Source: Aureispira sp045105775 (GTDB lineage Bacteria; Bacteroidota; Bacteroidia; Chitinophagales; Saprospiraceae). From it: 64,000 nt of DNA. A program made the position numbers and the translations under genes. Location of the stretch: NCBI GenBank assembly GCA_045105775.1, contig JBGCDW010000083.1, forward strand, positions 1 through 64,000, given 5' to 3'. Positions 18,568-26,972 of this stretch are shown here, one piece after another; the stretch's first letter is position 1, and each line of letters starts with the position of its first letter. A model generated the notes under the pieces. That model was given only the letters and a program-made list of their open reading frames with translations, was not told the DNA's origin and made no database searches.

Positions 18568-19713
18568 TTAATCTACAATCATTTTCTTACGCGCCAATGC
18601 ACGGCCATCTACTACTACAGCATAAATATAGGCTCCTGTTGTTAGTTGACTGGTATTGATTTTTACAGTCCCTTGTCCTGTAGGAATTTCCTGACTGCTC
18701 AATTCTTTTCCATTCAAGTCAAATACAACTAATTGTGCATTCTTCATTGCTTCTGGAATAGTGTAATCAATCGTTGTGCTTCCACTAGAGGGGTTAGGGC
18801 GATTCTGGCTCAATTGGATATTGCTAGGGTTCATCAAAGTACTAGCAGAACTATTACTAGGTGCTTTGTCTTTTAGAATCAAGGCTTCTAAACGTGCCAA
18901 ACGCGCTTCGAGTGCTTGGTTTTCTTCTTTGAGGGTGGTTACATCCTCTTCCAAGTCAGTAATTACATCTTGCTGCATATTGATAGCTCCAGCCAATACA
19001 GGAATAATAGCATCATACTCCATAATTTGATAATCAGCAGGCGTGCCATCCAAATCAACACCCGTACGCACAATCGTAGGCATTACCTCTTGTACTTCTT
19101 GGGTAATAAACCCATAACGTTGACCTTGAGGTAGGTTCAAGTCTGGGCGCTCATCTCTGCGGTATTCATAAGTATAACCCTGCAATTTGCCTACAATTTC
19201 CAAGGCATTATCAATAGGCTGAATATTGCGCTTAAGGCTACGGTCAGACGTTGTCCAACTTCCCCCAGAAGCTGTTGCAGAACCATAAACGGTCAAGACA
19301 TTATTTGTAAATGTAGATTGTTTGAAATAAGCCAATAAATTACCACAACCAGCCGAAAAAGTAGGGGTAAGGCTATTAGTCTCTGCAATTCCCAATCCTC
19401 TGTTACGAGCAGTGGTAATCAGTGGCAGAATTCCGAATTTTAAAGTAGGCGTGTTTCGTAATCCTATGCTTATCGCTGTATTCTGATCAAATTGAGCTCT
19501 AAAGCCATAAAGATCACATCCTGTAGAGGGAGTTGGGCCTGGCACCCCTCCTGATTCGCCTATAGCAGCCAATTTACCAAAAGGGTTGAATGCTGTTCCA
19601 AATGGGTGAATAGCAGTGTTGTTTAATGGTTGTGTCAAGATTTGGCCATAAGCAGCACCAAACAATGCCAAAAACATCATGGTTAGGAATGTTTTTACGG
19701 AATAATTTCTCAT
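18568..19713 (-). CDS. S74-chaperone surface protein with T9SS sorting domain (paralogue)
   Basis: A 381-aa paralogue of the gene at 16911, in the same order: signal peptide (MRNYSVKTFLTMMFLALFGAAYGQ), divergent N-terminal domain, S74 chaperone (SDRSLKRNIQPIDNALEIVG), coiled coil and T9SS sorting domain. The coiled coil is longer by 18 residues (DVTTLKEENQALEARLARLE). The last 110 residues are almost identical to the paralogue, also at DNA level, while the N-terminal domains differ strongly. This suggests recent duplication with diversification of the exposed part, or gene conversion of the 3' end. Confidence 0.85.
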   Translation of the reverse strand: MRNYSVKTFLTMMFLALFGAAYGQILTQPLNNTAIHPFGTAFNPFGKLAAIGESGGVPGPTPSTGCDLYGFRAQFDQNTAISIGLRNTPTLKFGILPLITTARNRGLGIAETNSLTPTFSAGCGNLLAYFKQSTFTNNVLTVYGSATASGGSWTTSDRSLKRNIQPIDNALEIVGKLQGYTYEYRRDERPDLNLPQGQRYGFITQEVQEVMPTIVRTGVDLDGTPADYQIMEYDAIIPVLAGAINMQQDVITDLEEDVTTLKEENQALEARLARLEALILKDKAPSNSSASTLMNPSNIQLSQNRPNPSSGSTTIDYTIPEAMKNAQLVVFDLNGKELSSQEIPTGQGTVKINTSQLTTGAYIYAVVVDGRALARKKMIVD

Positions 19714-20219
19714 AGTTTGTAAATTTAAATAAATTAATAATGCAACTAATTAATTAGTATATACTTTGTAATACATTGATTCAGACAATGGAATTCCTGT
19801 ATATAAAAGCAAGGCTACTTTTATAAGCTGTGTATATTTGAAGATATATTTTGCTGGAAGTTAGGTCAGGTTGAGTGAGTCGGAACGTTGGGTTTGTATT
19901 TATCTAAAAGAAGAAGAGGGTTTGATTTTTTAAATAAAATAGATGCTTGAATCAGGACGATACATGTATAACTTTTCTACCTTCAAAAAGTTTAAAGAAA
20001 AATTAAATTTTCATTAGGAATCTTTTAATTGTACTAGGCATGGTTGTTTTGAAATAAAAAAATGAACAATACAACTATTATTGATTACAATTGAAACTCT
20101 AAGTCTATTTCTGCATAATGAATAATATTTTTGAAAATTTAACATCCCAAAAAACATCTCTTAGATTCCCCTGTTATTTATGAATTTTTAAATACAATAA
20201 TTGCAAAAAGCAATTCTGA

Positions 20220-20267
20220 CTAAAGAATGACAAAGACTTCTACATCCTTGCTCCAAGCCCCAAAACA
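20220..20267 (-). pseudogene. 3' remnant of a DUF4249 lipoprotein gene
   Basis: Read on the minus strand this stretch encodes CFGAWSKDVEVFVIL and a stop. The two intact DUF4249 genes nearby end in YFGAWSKSVELFVVP (22710) and YFGAWSKETRAFVIP (26110), so the match covers the last 14 or 15 codons and the position of the stop. Upstream the similarity ends at once, a stop codon appears in frame within three more codons, and a hairpin follows. It is the tail of a third copy left after deletion or rearrangement. Confidence 0.75.
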
Positions 20268-20282
20268 TGGCTGCCCTCAAAA

Positions 20283-20323
20283 TTTATAAACCAAATAGGC
20301 TCAACACCTATTTGGTTTATAAA
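20283..20323 (-). terminator. Terminator of multicopper oxidase gene
   Basis: A perfect 17-bp inverted repeat (20283-20299 and 20307-20323) with a 7-nt loop, 79 bp beyond the minus-strand stop codon of the oxidase gene. Confidence 0.8.
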
Positions 20324-20401
20324 AAAAGTTTCAAAAGGACACGCGTACTCAATTAAAGGATCGCTCCTTTGCGTCAAACTCACATAGTATTCTACCAGTT
20401 G

Positions 20402-22333
20402 CTATTGGAGTACTAATTTTTGTACAAATCGAAGATTGCCAGAGACATATTCCACCACGATTAGCCCTCTTGGTAGATGATTGGTGGGGATATTTGAACC
20501 AGGCAAAGATGGCATATCCCTTTCATCCAATAGTTTGCCCTGTAAATCATAAAAACGCAATACGCCAGCATCTGTAAAATCGCCTTTAAAATTAATCGAA
20601 TGATTGGCAGGATTTGGATACAGGGTAAGCGTTCTCTGTTCGTCTACTTTATTGATATTTGTTGGCGGATTCACCAAAGAATCAACCACTACAAATTGGT
20701 GCATCATACTATTATCCTCATGGGTAAGGATGTGGCAATGGTACATAAACCCATGTGTAAAGAGGCTGTCCATGTTATAAGGACTCGGAAAGCTATCAAA
20801 TCGCGCTACATAAGTCATTTCAGCCCCTGCTCGAATAAGTTGCACATCTTTCCAACCAAACAGTTCATCAGGAATATCTGGATAATTGAAAGTTCCTGTA
20901 GTGTCTCTAAAACCTCCTTGTCCATCTGGAATACCAACCTTACCTACATATTTTACGACCTGAAATTGTACCTTATGAATATGCCAAGGATGGCCATGCA
21001 TGGTTCTACGATTATCTATAACCCATTCTTCTTTTGTATTAACGAGCACCGTGTCATTGATAACATTCATCATCATTGGAGTACTATCAATTAACCAATT
21101 ATTTCCACCACCTCCAGTCAAGCGTTTGGTTCTAGTTTTGAATATGGAACCAGGGGCTATGGCATAAGACTTTAGAGTGGCAGGCAAAGCCGTAACAGGA
21201 TTGGTAGGTTGAATAGTGGTGTCCACTACAAAAGCACACATGGCAGAACTATACCAATTGGTTTTATTACTTGTATATTTTACATCGGCTGGTAATTTAT
21301 TATTGAAGTGGGTTAGATATAAGGTATCTCCATGATTATATTGGCTAAAATCAACAACAAACTCTCTTCGATCCCCCGTTGACAGTAAGTTATTGGTAAA
21401 TGGGCGCGGATAATCCACATAGCCTCCGCTCGTTGCTACCAAATACATGGTTTCAAAATGTACAGAATCATTTGGTGTGGTATAATTATACAGTAACTTC
21501 TTGGTCAATCCAATATTGAAAATTTTAATCGTGGCACCATTCAACATTCGCAATCGAACCATTGAATGCGGAACATGTAACGAGCCGCCCACTACGCCAT
21601 TGACCATACCAAAACTACCTGGACCAGGTTTGTTGCCAGCTTTGATGGAGATCACTGTGTTGGTAGTTGTATCAAAATTAAAGTTTTTGGCCTGAATGTT
21701 TAAAGGGATGTCATTTACCCCATACTCATTGGGCAATTGAGCATAAATGGGATCATTATTAGGATCTTGAACATACATCATACCGGCCATACCTCGCGTT
21801 ACCTGATCGGTCGTAAAATCCATCAAATGGCTGTGGTACCATGCCGTCTGCACCTCATCAATAATCGGAAAAATAGAATGCCATGTTTCGTTCACCTGAA
21901 TGGTTTGATGTGGCCCCCCATCAGATTCAGCAGGTAAATTTAAAGCATGCCAATGCACGGTTGTGAGGGTGTCAATTTTGTTTGTAATAGGAAAATCAAT
22001 CCAGTTATTTGTTCTGTTTACTACAAAAGTTGGCCCTCCGTATGTTAAAGCACCAGAGACATTGGTACTATCTGGGTTGTTGTAGGCGTATGCTTGTATT
22101 GGAACATTGAGATTGAACGTAGCAATGCTATTGTCTTTTTGACCAACAACGGTGCTTATCGCTCCGTTAGGGTCAAAATTGTGCAAGGTATCAATAATAT
22201 CCAGCCGCCAATCTGGCCCATCAATAGCATATGGAATAGGTACTTTGTTCGTAAAAAGTTGTTGTGCCTGAGTGTCCTGTGCCACCATACAGATTAGGCA
22301 AAGAAGAGCAATAAAAGTTAATCTTATTTTCAT
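20402..22333 (-). CDS. Secreted multicopper oxidase with T9SS sorting domain
   Basis: A three-domain laccase/CotA-like oxidase that oxidises a substrate with reduction of O2 to water. The preferred start at 22333 gives the signal peptide MKIRLTFIALLCLICMVAQ; an ATG 12 codons earlier gives a longer N-terminus. Copper motifs are complete (numbering from the longer start): HWH (139-141), WYHSH (178-181), HGHPWHIH near 457 and HCHILTHEDNSMM near 543, with an axial methionine. After residue 575 a T9SS type A sorting domain follows (LTLYPNPANHSINF), so the enzyme is exported to the outer surface or medium. Possible substrates are metals, phenols or bilirubin-like pigments. Confidence 0.92.
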   Translation of the reverse strand: MKIRLTFIALLCLICMVAQDTQAQQLFTNKVPIPYAIDGPDWRLDIIDTLHNFDPNGAISTVVGQKDNSIATFNLNVPIQAYAYNNPDSTNVSGALTYGGPTFVVNRTNNWIDFPITNKIDTLTTVHWHALNLPAESDGGPHQTIQVNETWHSIFPIIDEVQTAWYHSHLMDFTTDQVTRGMAGMMYVQDPNNDPIYAQLPNEYGVNDIPLNIQAKNFNFDTTTNTVISIKAGNKPGPGSFGMVNGVVGGSLHVPHSMVRLRMLNGATIKIFNIGLTKKLLYNYTTPNDSVHFETMYLVATSGGYVDYPRPFTNNLLSTGDRREFVVDFSQYNHGDTLYLTHFNNKLPADVKYTSNKTNWYSSAMCAFVVDTTIQPTNPVTALPATLKSYAIAPGSIFKTRTKRLTGGGGNNWLIDSTPMMMNVINDTVLVNTKEEWVIDNRRTMHGHPWHIHKVQFQVVKYVGKVGIPDGQGGFRDTTGTFNYPDIPDELFGWKDVQLIRAGAEMTYVARFDSFPSPYNMDSLFTHGFMYHCHILTHEDNSMMHQFVVVDSLVNPPTNINKVDEQRTLTLYPNPANHSINFKGDFTDAGVLRFYDLQGKLLDERDMPSLPGSNIPTNHLPRGLIVVEYVSGNLRFVQKLVLQ

Positions 22334-22479
22334 TCTTAAAGGTTTTAATGAGTTAAATATAACATTCATTAAAATAGTAAAAATATATCAACTCAACAAA
22401 CTTATTGATTTAGGAAAGGGTGTTTGTCCTATCATATTGTACTTTCAATATTCTATTTTTTAAGTTCAGGGCAAAAAAT

Positions 22480-22522
22480 GCTGGAGGGGTCAGGCACTTT
22501 GAAAGTGCCTGACCCCTCCAGC
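22480..22522. repeat. 43-nt perfect palindrome (REP-like)
   Basis: Two 21-nt arms (22480-22500 and 22502-22522) are perfectly complementary around a single G. The arms are unusually GC-rich (GCTGGAGGGGTCAGGCAC) for this AT-rich intergenic DNA. It lies 147 bp upstream of the multicopper oxidase start and beyond the end of the DUF4249 gene. It has no T-run, so it is not an ordinary terminator. It resembles a repetitive extragenic palindrome; a second copy is not present in this window. Confidence 0.7.
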
Positions 22523-22642
22523 TAAGAGCGATGAAAAGGCTATTCTAAGGGCAATCTCTCTTTTACCTTTCGTAAAGGCTATCTGATTGCCAAGGAAGTG
22601 GGCTTGTCTAATAAATTAAATTCATCCATTCTAAAACAAAAA

Positions 22643-22685
22643 AGAGGCGGACGAAAAAGGATTGTTCACTTCTTCGACAGCCTCT
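22643..22685 (-). terminator. Terminator of DUF4249/TonB receptor operon
   Basis: On the minus strand, AGAGGC and GCCTCT (22680-22685 and 22643-22648) close an imperfect stem with an inner CGAAGAAG/CCTTTTTCG helix. It is followed by a run of six T. It lies 25 bp after the stop codon of the DUF4249 gene. Confidence 0.6.
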
Positions 22686-22709
22686 GGAAATGTAAGGATA
22701 TACCCACTT

Positions 22710-23522
22710 TTAAGGCACTACAAACAACTCTACACTCTTGCTCCAAGCCCCAAAATAGCCCAAAGCACCATTGGACCAATTGGTGATGGGATTGGCAGGT
22801 GCTGCACTGGTAAAGCTATTGCCCGTAAGGGCATCTTCTATAGAAAAATAATAATCAAAAATAGCCTGATCTATACTGCGTAGTTCAGCAACAATGACAT
22901 CCCCAGATTCTAAAGGCTGTGAAAACAAAAACACTGAATTGGCCAAACCATTTTGGTTGTTGTCATTGAGCAAGTACTTTCGTTCCAAGAAAAACGCCTC
23001 ATTATTATTGGGATTGGGCGCATAGACAAACTTGGCTAAATAAGCGTTTTGTGTTGTACTAGGATCGGTATAATGTAAGCGAACATTTCTGTAATCTGAT
23101 ACAAAAAAACCAAAAGTATCTACTTCTTCTATACGAATACTGTCAATAGGAACTACGGGCAATAAAGAAGAAGAAGCTTGATATTGTTTGCCATCGACAG
23201 AGACTGATAATGTATAAGTACGCCCTACTTCGCCCCTCATAGCCACTCCATAATACCGCCCAGCAAAATAAGGCAATAAGGTTTCTTGATTGCCCAAATC
23301 ATCCATAATTGTAATCGTGGCATCCTCTATGAAACGAGGTATTTGGCCATCAAAAATATCGATGGTAGTTGATAACTGTACAAAGCACAAAGAATCTTCC
23401 TCCATATAACTCTCAATCACCAATACAGGCTCATTGCCTGCTATATCTATATCGATTACCTTTTGACAACTAAATGCGAGTAGAGCAATCACTATACTAC
23501 TTAAAAAAGCTAAAAATTTCAT
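22710..23522 (-). CDS. DUF4249 lipoprotein
   Basis: A predicted outer-membrane lipoprotein of about 270 aa. The preferred start at 23522 (14 codons inside the longest frame) gives the lipoprotein signal MKFLAFLSSIVIALLAFSC, with the lipobox cysteine followed by QKVIDIDIAGNEPVLVIESY, the DUF4249 hallmark. It then has no overlap with the TonB receptor that ends at 23546. The fold of the family is Ig-like beta. The partnership with a TonB-dependent receptor is typical of Bacteroidota uptake pairs analogous to SusC/SusD, with unknown substrate. A close relative is at 26110, and a 3' remnant of a third is at 20220. Confidence 0.85.
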   Translation of the reverse strand: MKFLAFLSSIVIALLAFSCQKVIDIDIAGNEPVLVIESYMEEDSLCFVQLSTTIDIFDGQIPRFIEDATITIMDDLGNQETLLPYFAGRYYGVAMRGEVGRTYTLSVSVDGKQYQASSSLLPVVPIDSIRIEEVDTFGFFVSDYRNVRLHYTDPSTTQNAYLAKFVYAPNPNNNEAFFLERKYLLNDNNQNGLANSVFLFSQPLESGDVIVAELRSIDQAIFDYYFSIEDALTGNSFTSAAPANPITNWSNGALGYFGAWSKSVELFVVP

Positions 23523-23545
23523 GTATGATAGTTTTTTGGATGGAT

Positions 23546-25864
23546 TTAAAAAGAAAAATTCCAAGTGACCGTAGGAATAATCCCAAATAAGCTAGTCTGA
23601 ATAGCTTCTACATTGCCTGGCCCTTCGCCTGTTGGACGCAAAGAAATAAAGTAAGGGTTTTGACGGTTGTACACATTGTATACGCCTACCGTAAAACTAG
23701 ATCGAAATTTTCTGCTGAGTTTATTGCGAAAGGTAACCGCCAAATCTAAACGATGGGAAGGCGGCAATCTGTACCCATTTCTGTCTGTATAATAATTGAG
23801 TATTTGACCATCTACCACATATCTAGCTGTAGGCAGTGTAGCGGTAGTGCCTGTTTGATACACCCAAGCAGCAGAGAACACCCAACGTTTTTTGAGTTCG
23901 TAGGTTCCAACCACAGCAATATCATGGGTGCGATCTTGACGAGCATTGTAAGGGCGGCCACCATTGATTTCATCAAATTGATACTGTGTTTTGGAAAGGG
24001 TGTAACTGAGCCAACCACTAAAATTGCCTAGATTGGCTTGTACCAATAATTCGCCTCCATAGGACCAACCTTGCCCATTGAGAATTTGGCTTTCAATAGT
24101 AGGATTGAGCAAAATATCTGCCCCATCTTCATAATCCACTTGATTTTGCAAATACTTATAATAACCTTCCAAACTTACCGTTAGTTTTTTATCCCAAAAC
24201 GACTGCTTCACGCCCAAGCTGACTTGATCTGCTATTTCAGGTTGTACCAATCGGGTACTGGGAAACCACATATCATTGGGAAAACCAATATTGCTATTGC
24301 CTAGCAAATGTACATATTGGTGAATTCTATGATAGCCCAATTCCAATAAGGTTTGAGGTTGGAAGGCGTAAGTAAGAGCCAAACGGGGTTCGATACCAAA
24401 ATAAGATTGTACATGCTCTAAGGGCTTATAACGTTGTGTGCTAGTGACTTCATTTTGTTCATTGTAGGTTTTGATATCCCCTGGCCCTACTTGATTGAAC
24501 ATAGACAAACGCAAGCCATATACCGCTTTGAGTTGATCGGTAATTTGCCATTCATGGCTGGCATAAATTCCACTTTCTATGCCGTGCAATTTATCAGAGA
24601 TCAAGTAATCCAAAGAGTCTATACTGGTTTGTAATCGACTGGGCTGAAATTCGTGATAAGTACTATTAAAACCAAACCGGAAGGTGCTTTGGGGAGTACT
24701 GTAATAACTGTAATCTTGCTTGATGGCATAATCTCTAATCCCTGAATCAATCACAAATTCCTCCCCATCGCTTCGTGTAAAGCCATTCGTAGAAATAGTG
24801 TAGCCATACTTGTAATCGCTAAAAAAGAAGGAAGTATTGGCAAACAACTTATCGTGAAAGGTGTGATTCCAACGAGCTGTAATGGTATAATTGCCATAGG
24901 TCAACCCACTACCATTGAACAGAAACCGATCTTGCCCCATATAACCCGAAAGGAAAACTCTATCTTTTTTTCCAAAACTGTAATTGGCTTTTAAATTCAG
25001 ATCCCAAAAACCCAATGAAATATTTTGCCGAGCCACAATACGAGCAATCAAATCCAAATAAGTTGATCTACCCGATACAATAAAAGACCCTTTATCCTTG
25101 ACAATAGGCCCTTCAAACGTCAATCTTGATGCTACCAATCCAATTCCGCCAGAGAGCCCAAATTTCTTTTTGTTGCCGTTTTTCATGTAAATGTCCAACA
25201 CAGAAGCCGAGCGGCCTCCATATTGAGCAGGAATTCCACCCTTGTAGATGGTCAAGTCTTTGAGTGCATCGGAATTAAATACAGAGAAAAAACCTAAGAA
25301 ATGTGAGGGATTATACACCACAGCTTCATCCAATAAAATTAGATTTTGATCGGGTTTGCCTCCCCGTACCGTCAAGCCTGTACTCCCTTCACTACTAGCA
25401 CTTATACCAGGCAGCAATTGGATGCTTTTGAGAATGTCTTTCTCTCCAAAAAGTACAGGCAACGTCTCCAATTGTTTGACATTAATCTTCACCGTTCCCA
25501 CTCCCACTTCCTCTAGTGTGGTGGTTTCTTCTGGTTCCGCTTTTACAAGCACTTCTCCCATTTCTGCTGCCGTTTCCCCCAGTTCCAAATCAAGTTGCTT
25601 GTTTTCATTAAGTTCAATCGTAAACTCTTGAGGTTGATAGCCCAAATAATTCACAACAAGAACATGGGTCTCAGATTCTAAGGTCAAAGAATAAAAACCA
25701 TAAATATTGGTAGTTGTACCTGTGGTGCTGTTTTTTAGCATCACAGTGGCTCCAATAAGCTCTTCGCCCGAAGCAGCATCTTTGACGTAACCACTCAGGG
25801 TTGCGTTGTTTTGAGCATATAGTTTGCTACAAAACAATAATAAAAAAATAATTTGTTTAATCAT
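23546..25864 (-). CDS. TonB-dependent receptor (copy 1 of pair)
   Basis: A 772-aa outer-membrane transporter. Features in order: signal peptide (MIKQIIFLLLFCSKLYAQ), carboxypeptidase-like regulatory domain (LSGYVKDAASGEELIGATVM), a low-complexity Glu/Thr linker (EPEETTTLEEVG), plug domain (LTVRGGKPDQNLILLDEAV, GGIPAQYGGRSASVLDIYMK) and a barrel ending in PTVTWNFSF. The C-terminal Phe is the usual barrel signal. The gene is followed directly by its DUF4249 lipoprotein. It is about two-thirds identical by eye to the receptor at 26973; the differences gather in the extracellular-loop regions, which fits diverged ligands. Confidence 0.93.
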   Translation of the reverse strand: MIKQIIFLLLFCSKLYAQNNATLSGYVKDAASGEELIGATVMLKNSTTGTTTNIYGFYSLTLESETHVLVVNYLGYQPQEFTIELNENKQLDLELGETAAEMGEVLVKAEPEETTTLEEVGVGTVKINVKQLETLPVLFGEKDILKSIQLLPGISASSEGSTGLTVRGGKPDQNLILLDEAVVYNPSHFLGFFSVFNSDALKDLTIYKGGIPAQYGGRSASVLDIYMKNGNKKKFGLSGGIGLVASRLTFEGPIVKDKGSFIVSGRSTYLDLIARIVARQNISLGFWDLNLKANYSFGKKDRVFLSGYMGQDRFLFNGSGLTYGNYTITARWNHTFHDKLFANTSFFFSDYKYGYTISTNGFTRSDGEEFVIDSGIRDYAIKQDYSYYSTPQSTFRFGFNSTYHEFQPSRLQTSIDSLDYLISDKLHGIESGIYASHEWQITDQLKAVYGLRLSMFNQVGPGDIKTYNEQNEVTSTQRYKPLEHVQSYFGIEPRLALTYAFQPQTLLELGYHRIHQYVHLLGNSNIGFPNDMWFPSTRLVQPEIADQVSLGVKQSFWDKKLTVSLEGYYKYLQNQVDYEDGADILLNPTIESQILNGQGWSYGGELLVQANLGNFSGWLSYTLSKTQYQFDEINGGRPYNARQDRTHDIAVVGTYELKKRWVFSAAWVYQTGTTATLPTARYVVDGQILNYYTDRNGYRLPPSHRLDLAVTFRNKLSRKFRSSFTVGVYNVYNRQNPYFISLRPTGEGPGNVEAIQTSLFGIIPTVTWNFSF

Positions 25865-26017
25865 GTTTTATGAGTTGGATAGAGTAGGCTCAAGAATAGA
25901 TCAACTTATTCTTGGCATTGAATAGAAAAACTGTACTGGGGAAATGTCAGTTAGTAGTGAAGGGGAACTACATTAGTGCAAACGTTAAAACATAAAAAAA
26001 AGCTGGGCTTTAAGCAC

Positions 26018-26055
26018 AAAAAAATGTTGCTACAAAACAATTTTGTAGCAACATT
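26018..26055 (-). terminator. Terminator after second DUF4249 gene
   Basis: Perfect 15-bp inverted repeat (26023-26037 and 26041-26055) with a 3-nt loop and an A-run on the plus strand, which becomes a T-run for the minus-strand gene ending at 26110. Confidence 0.85.
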
Positions 26056-26109
26056 CTAGATTCAATAATTTTTATTCTAGTGTAATACTCTATGATACAC
26101 CATTGTTTA

Positions 26110-26925
26110 TCAAGGAATAACAAAGGCGCGGGTTTCCTTACTCCAAGCTCCAAAATAGCCCAATGCACCTTCAGAAAAATTGGTAGTAGGGTTACTTGGA
26201 GCAGCACTACCAAAACCACCTGTTATAGCATCTTGCAATGTTTTAAAATACAAATGAGTGGTTCGATCTAAGCTCGCCAACTCTGTAGTAATCGTATCAC
26301 CAGAGACAAACGGATTGGTGGTGGTAAAACTACGGGTAGCGATGCCATTGCTCAAATCATCGTCTGCAATTCTGTAATCCGTTACCAAACCCTGCTCTGT
26401 ATCACTAGAATCAAAATAAGTAGTGCGTACAGCATAGTAGTTTTGTACCACTGCTGGATCCGTATAATTAACATAGGCCCAGTAACGTTCTGGCCCATTG
26501 CCTCCACCTCCAAAAAAGCCACTCAAAGATTGTATCGAAAAGCTATCAATAGGAACGAGTGGCGGCATTTTAGACTCCGCAGTATAAGTATTGGCATCAA
26601 TCGTAACACTCAAGGTGTACGTGCGCCCTATAATACCTCTAACAGTACTCCCTTGATAAATCCCATCCCCTTGATAATTCAGTTGCTCACTGTTTCCTGC
26701 ATCGTCTGTAATGGTAATGACAGCATCGGTAACAAAAGGAGAAGAACTGTTATCAAAGAAATTACTAGTATAGGTGGCTAAGACATAACAAGCCGAATCA
26801 TTCTCAATATATGATTCTATAACAGGAACAGGATTGGCATCATTAATATTGATGTCAATAACCTTTTCACAACTCGCTGAAAGTGCCAACAAAGTTATAA
26901 GAGAAATAAAATAACGAATAGTCAT
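26110..26925 (-). CDS. DUF4249 lipoprotein
   Basis: A 271-aa lipoprotein, paralogue of the one at 22710. The N-terminus MTIRYFISLITLLALSASC is a lipoprotein signal with a lipobox cysteine, then EKVIDININDANPVPVIESY. The sequence ends with GALGYFGAWSKETRAFVIP. It follows its TonB receptor partner by 47 bp. In between lies the motif TTTTAAACAACTTC, which recurs before other genes in the window. Its role is probably as the surface-exposed capping or ligand-binding partner of the receptor, by analogy to SusD; the ligand is unknown. Confidence 0.85.
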   Translation of the reverse strand: MTIRYFISLITLLALSASCEKVIDININDANPVPVIESYIENDSACYVLATYTSNFFDNSSSPFVTDAVITITDDAGNSEQLNYQGDGIYQGSTVRGIIGRTYTLSVTIDANTYTAESKMPPLVPIDSFSIQSLSGFFGGGGNGPERYWAYVNYTDPAVVQNYYAVRTTYFDSSDTEQGLVTDYRIADDDLSNGIATRSFTTTNPFVSGDTITTELASLDRTTHLYFKTLQDAITGGFGSAAPSNPTTNFSEGALGYFGAWSKETRAFVIP

Positions 26926-26972
26926 AATAAATTAAATATTAGAAGTCCCCTTTAAAGGGTTATTGAAGTTGT

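Larger units (their letters stand above)
19714..20401. other. Intergenic region with gene remnant and terminator
   Basis: About 690 bp. The right third contains a remnant of a DUF4249 gene (20220-20267) and a 17-bp perfect hairpin (20283-20323), listed separately. The rest (19714-20219) is AT-rich and shows no gene that I can support. Confidence 0.5.

Noticed and set aside
20600..21094. 164-codon frame on the plus strand
   Set aside because: Antisense to the multicopper oxidase, whose copper motifs prove the other strand.
22598..22786. 62-codon frame on the plus strand in the gap left of the DUF4249 gene
   Set aside because: It runs through the minus-strand terminator and the 3' end of the DUF4249 gene, and has no family resemblance.
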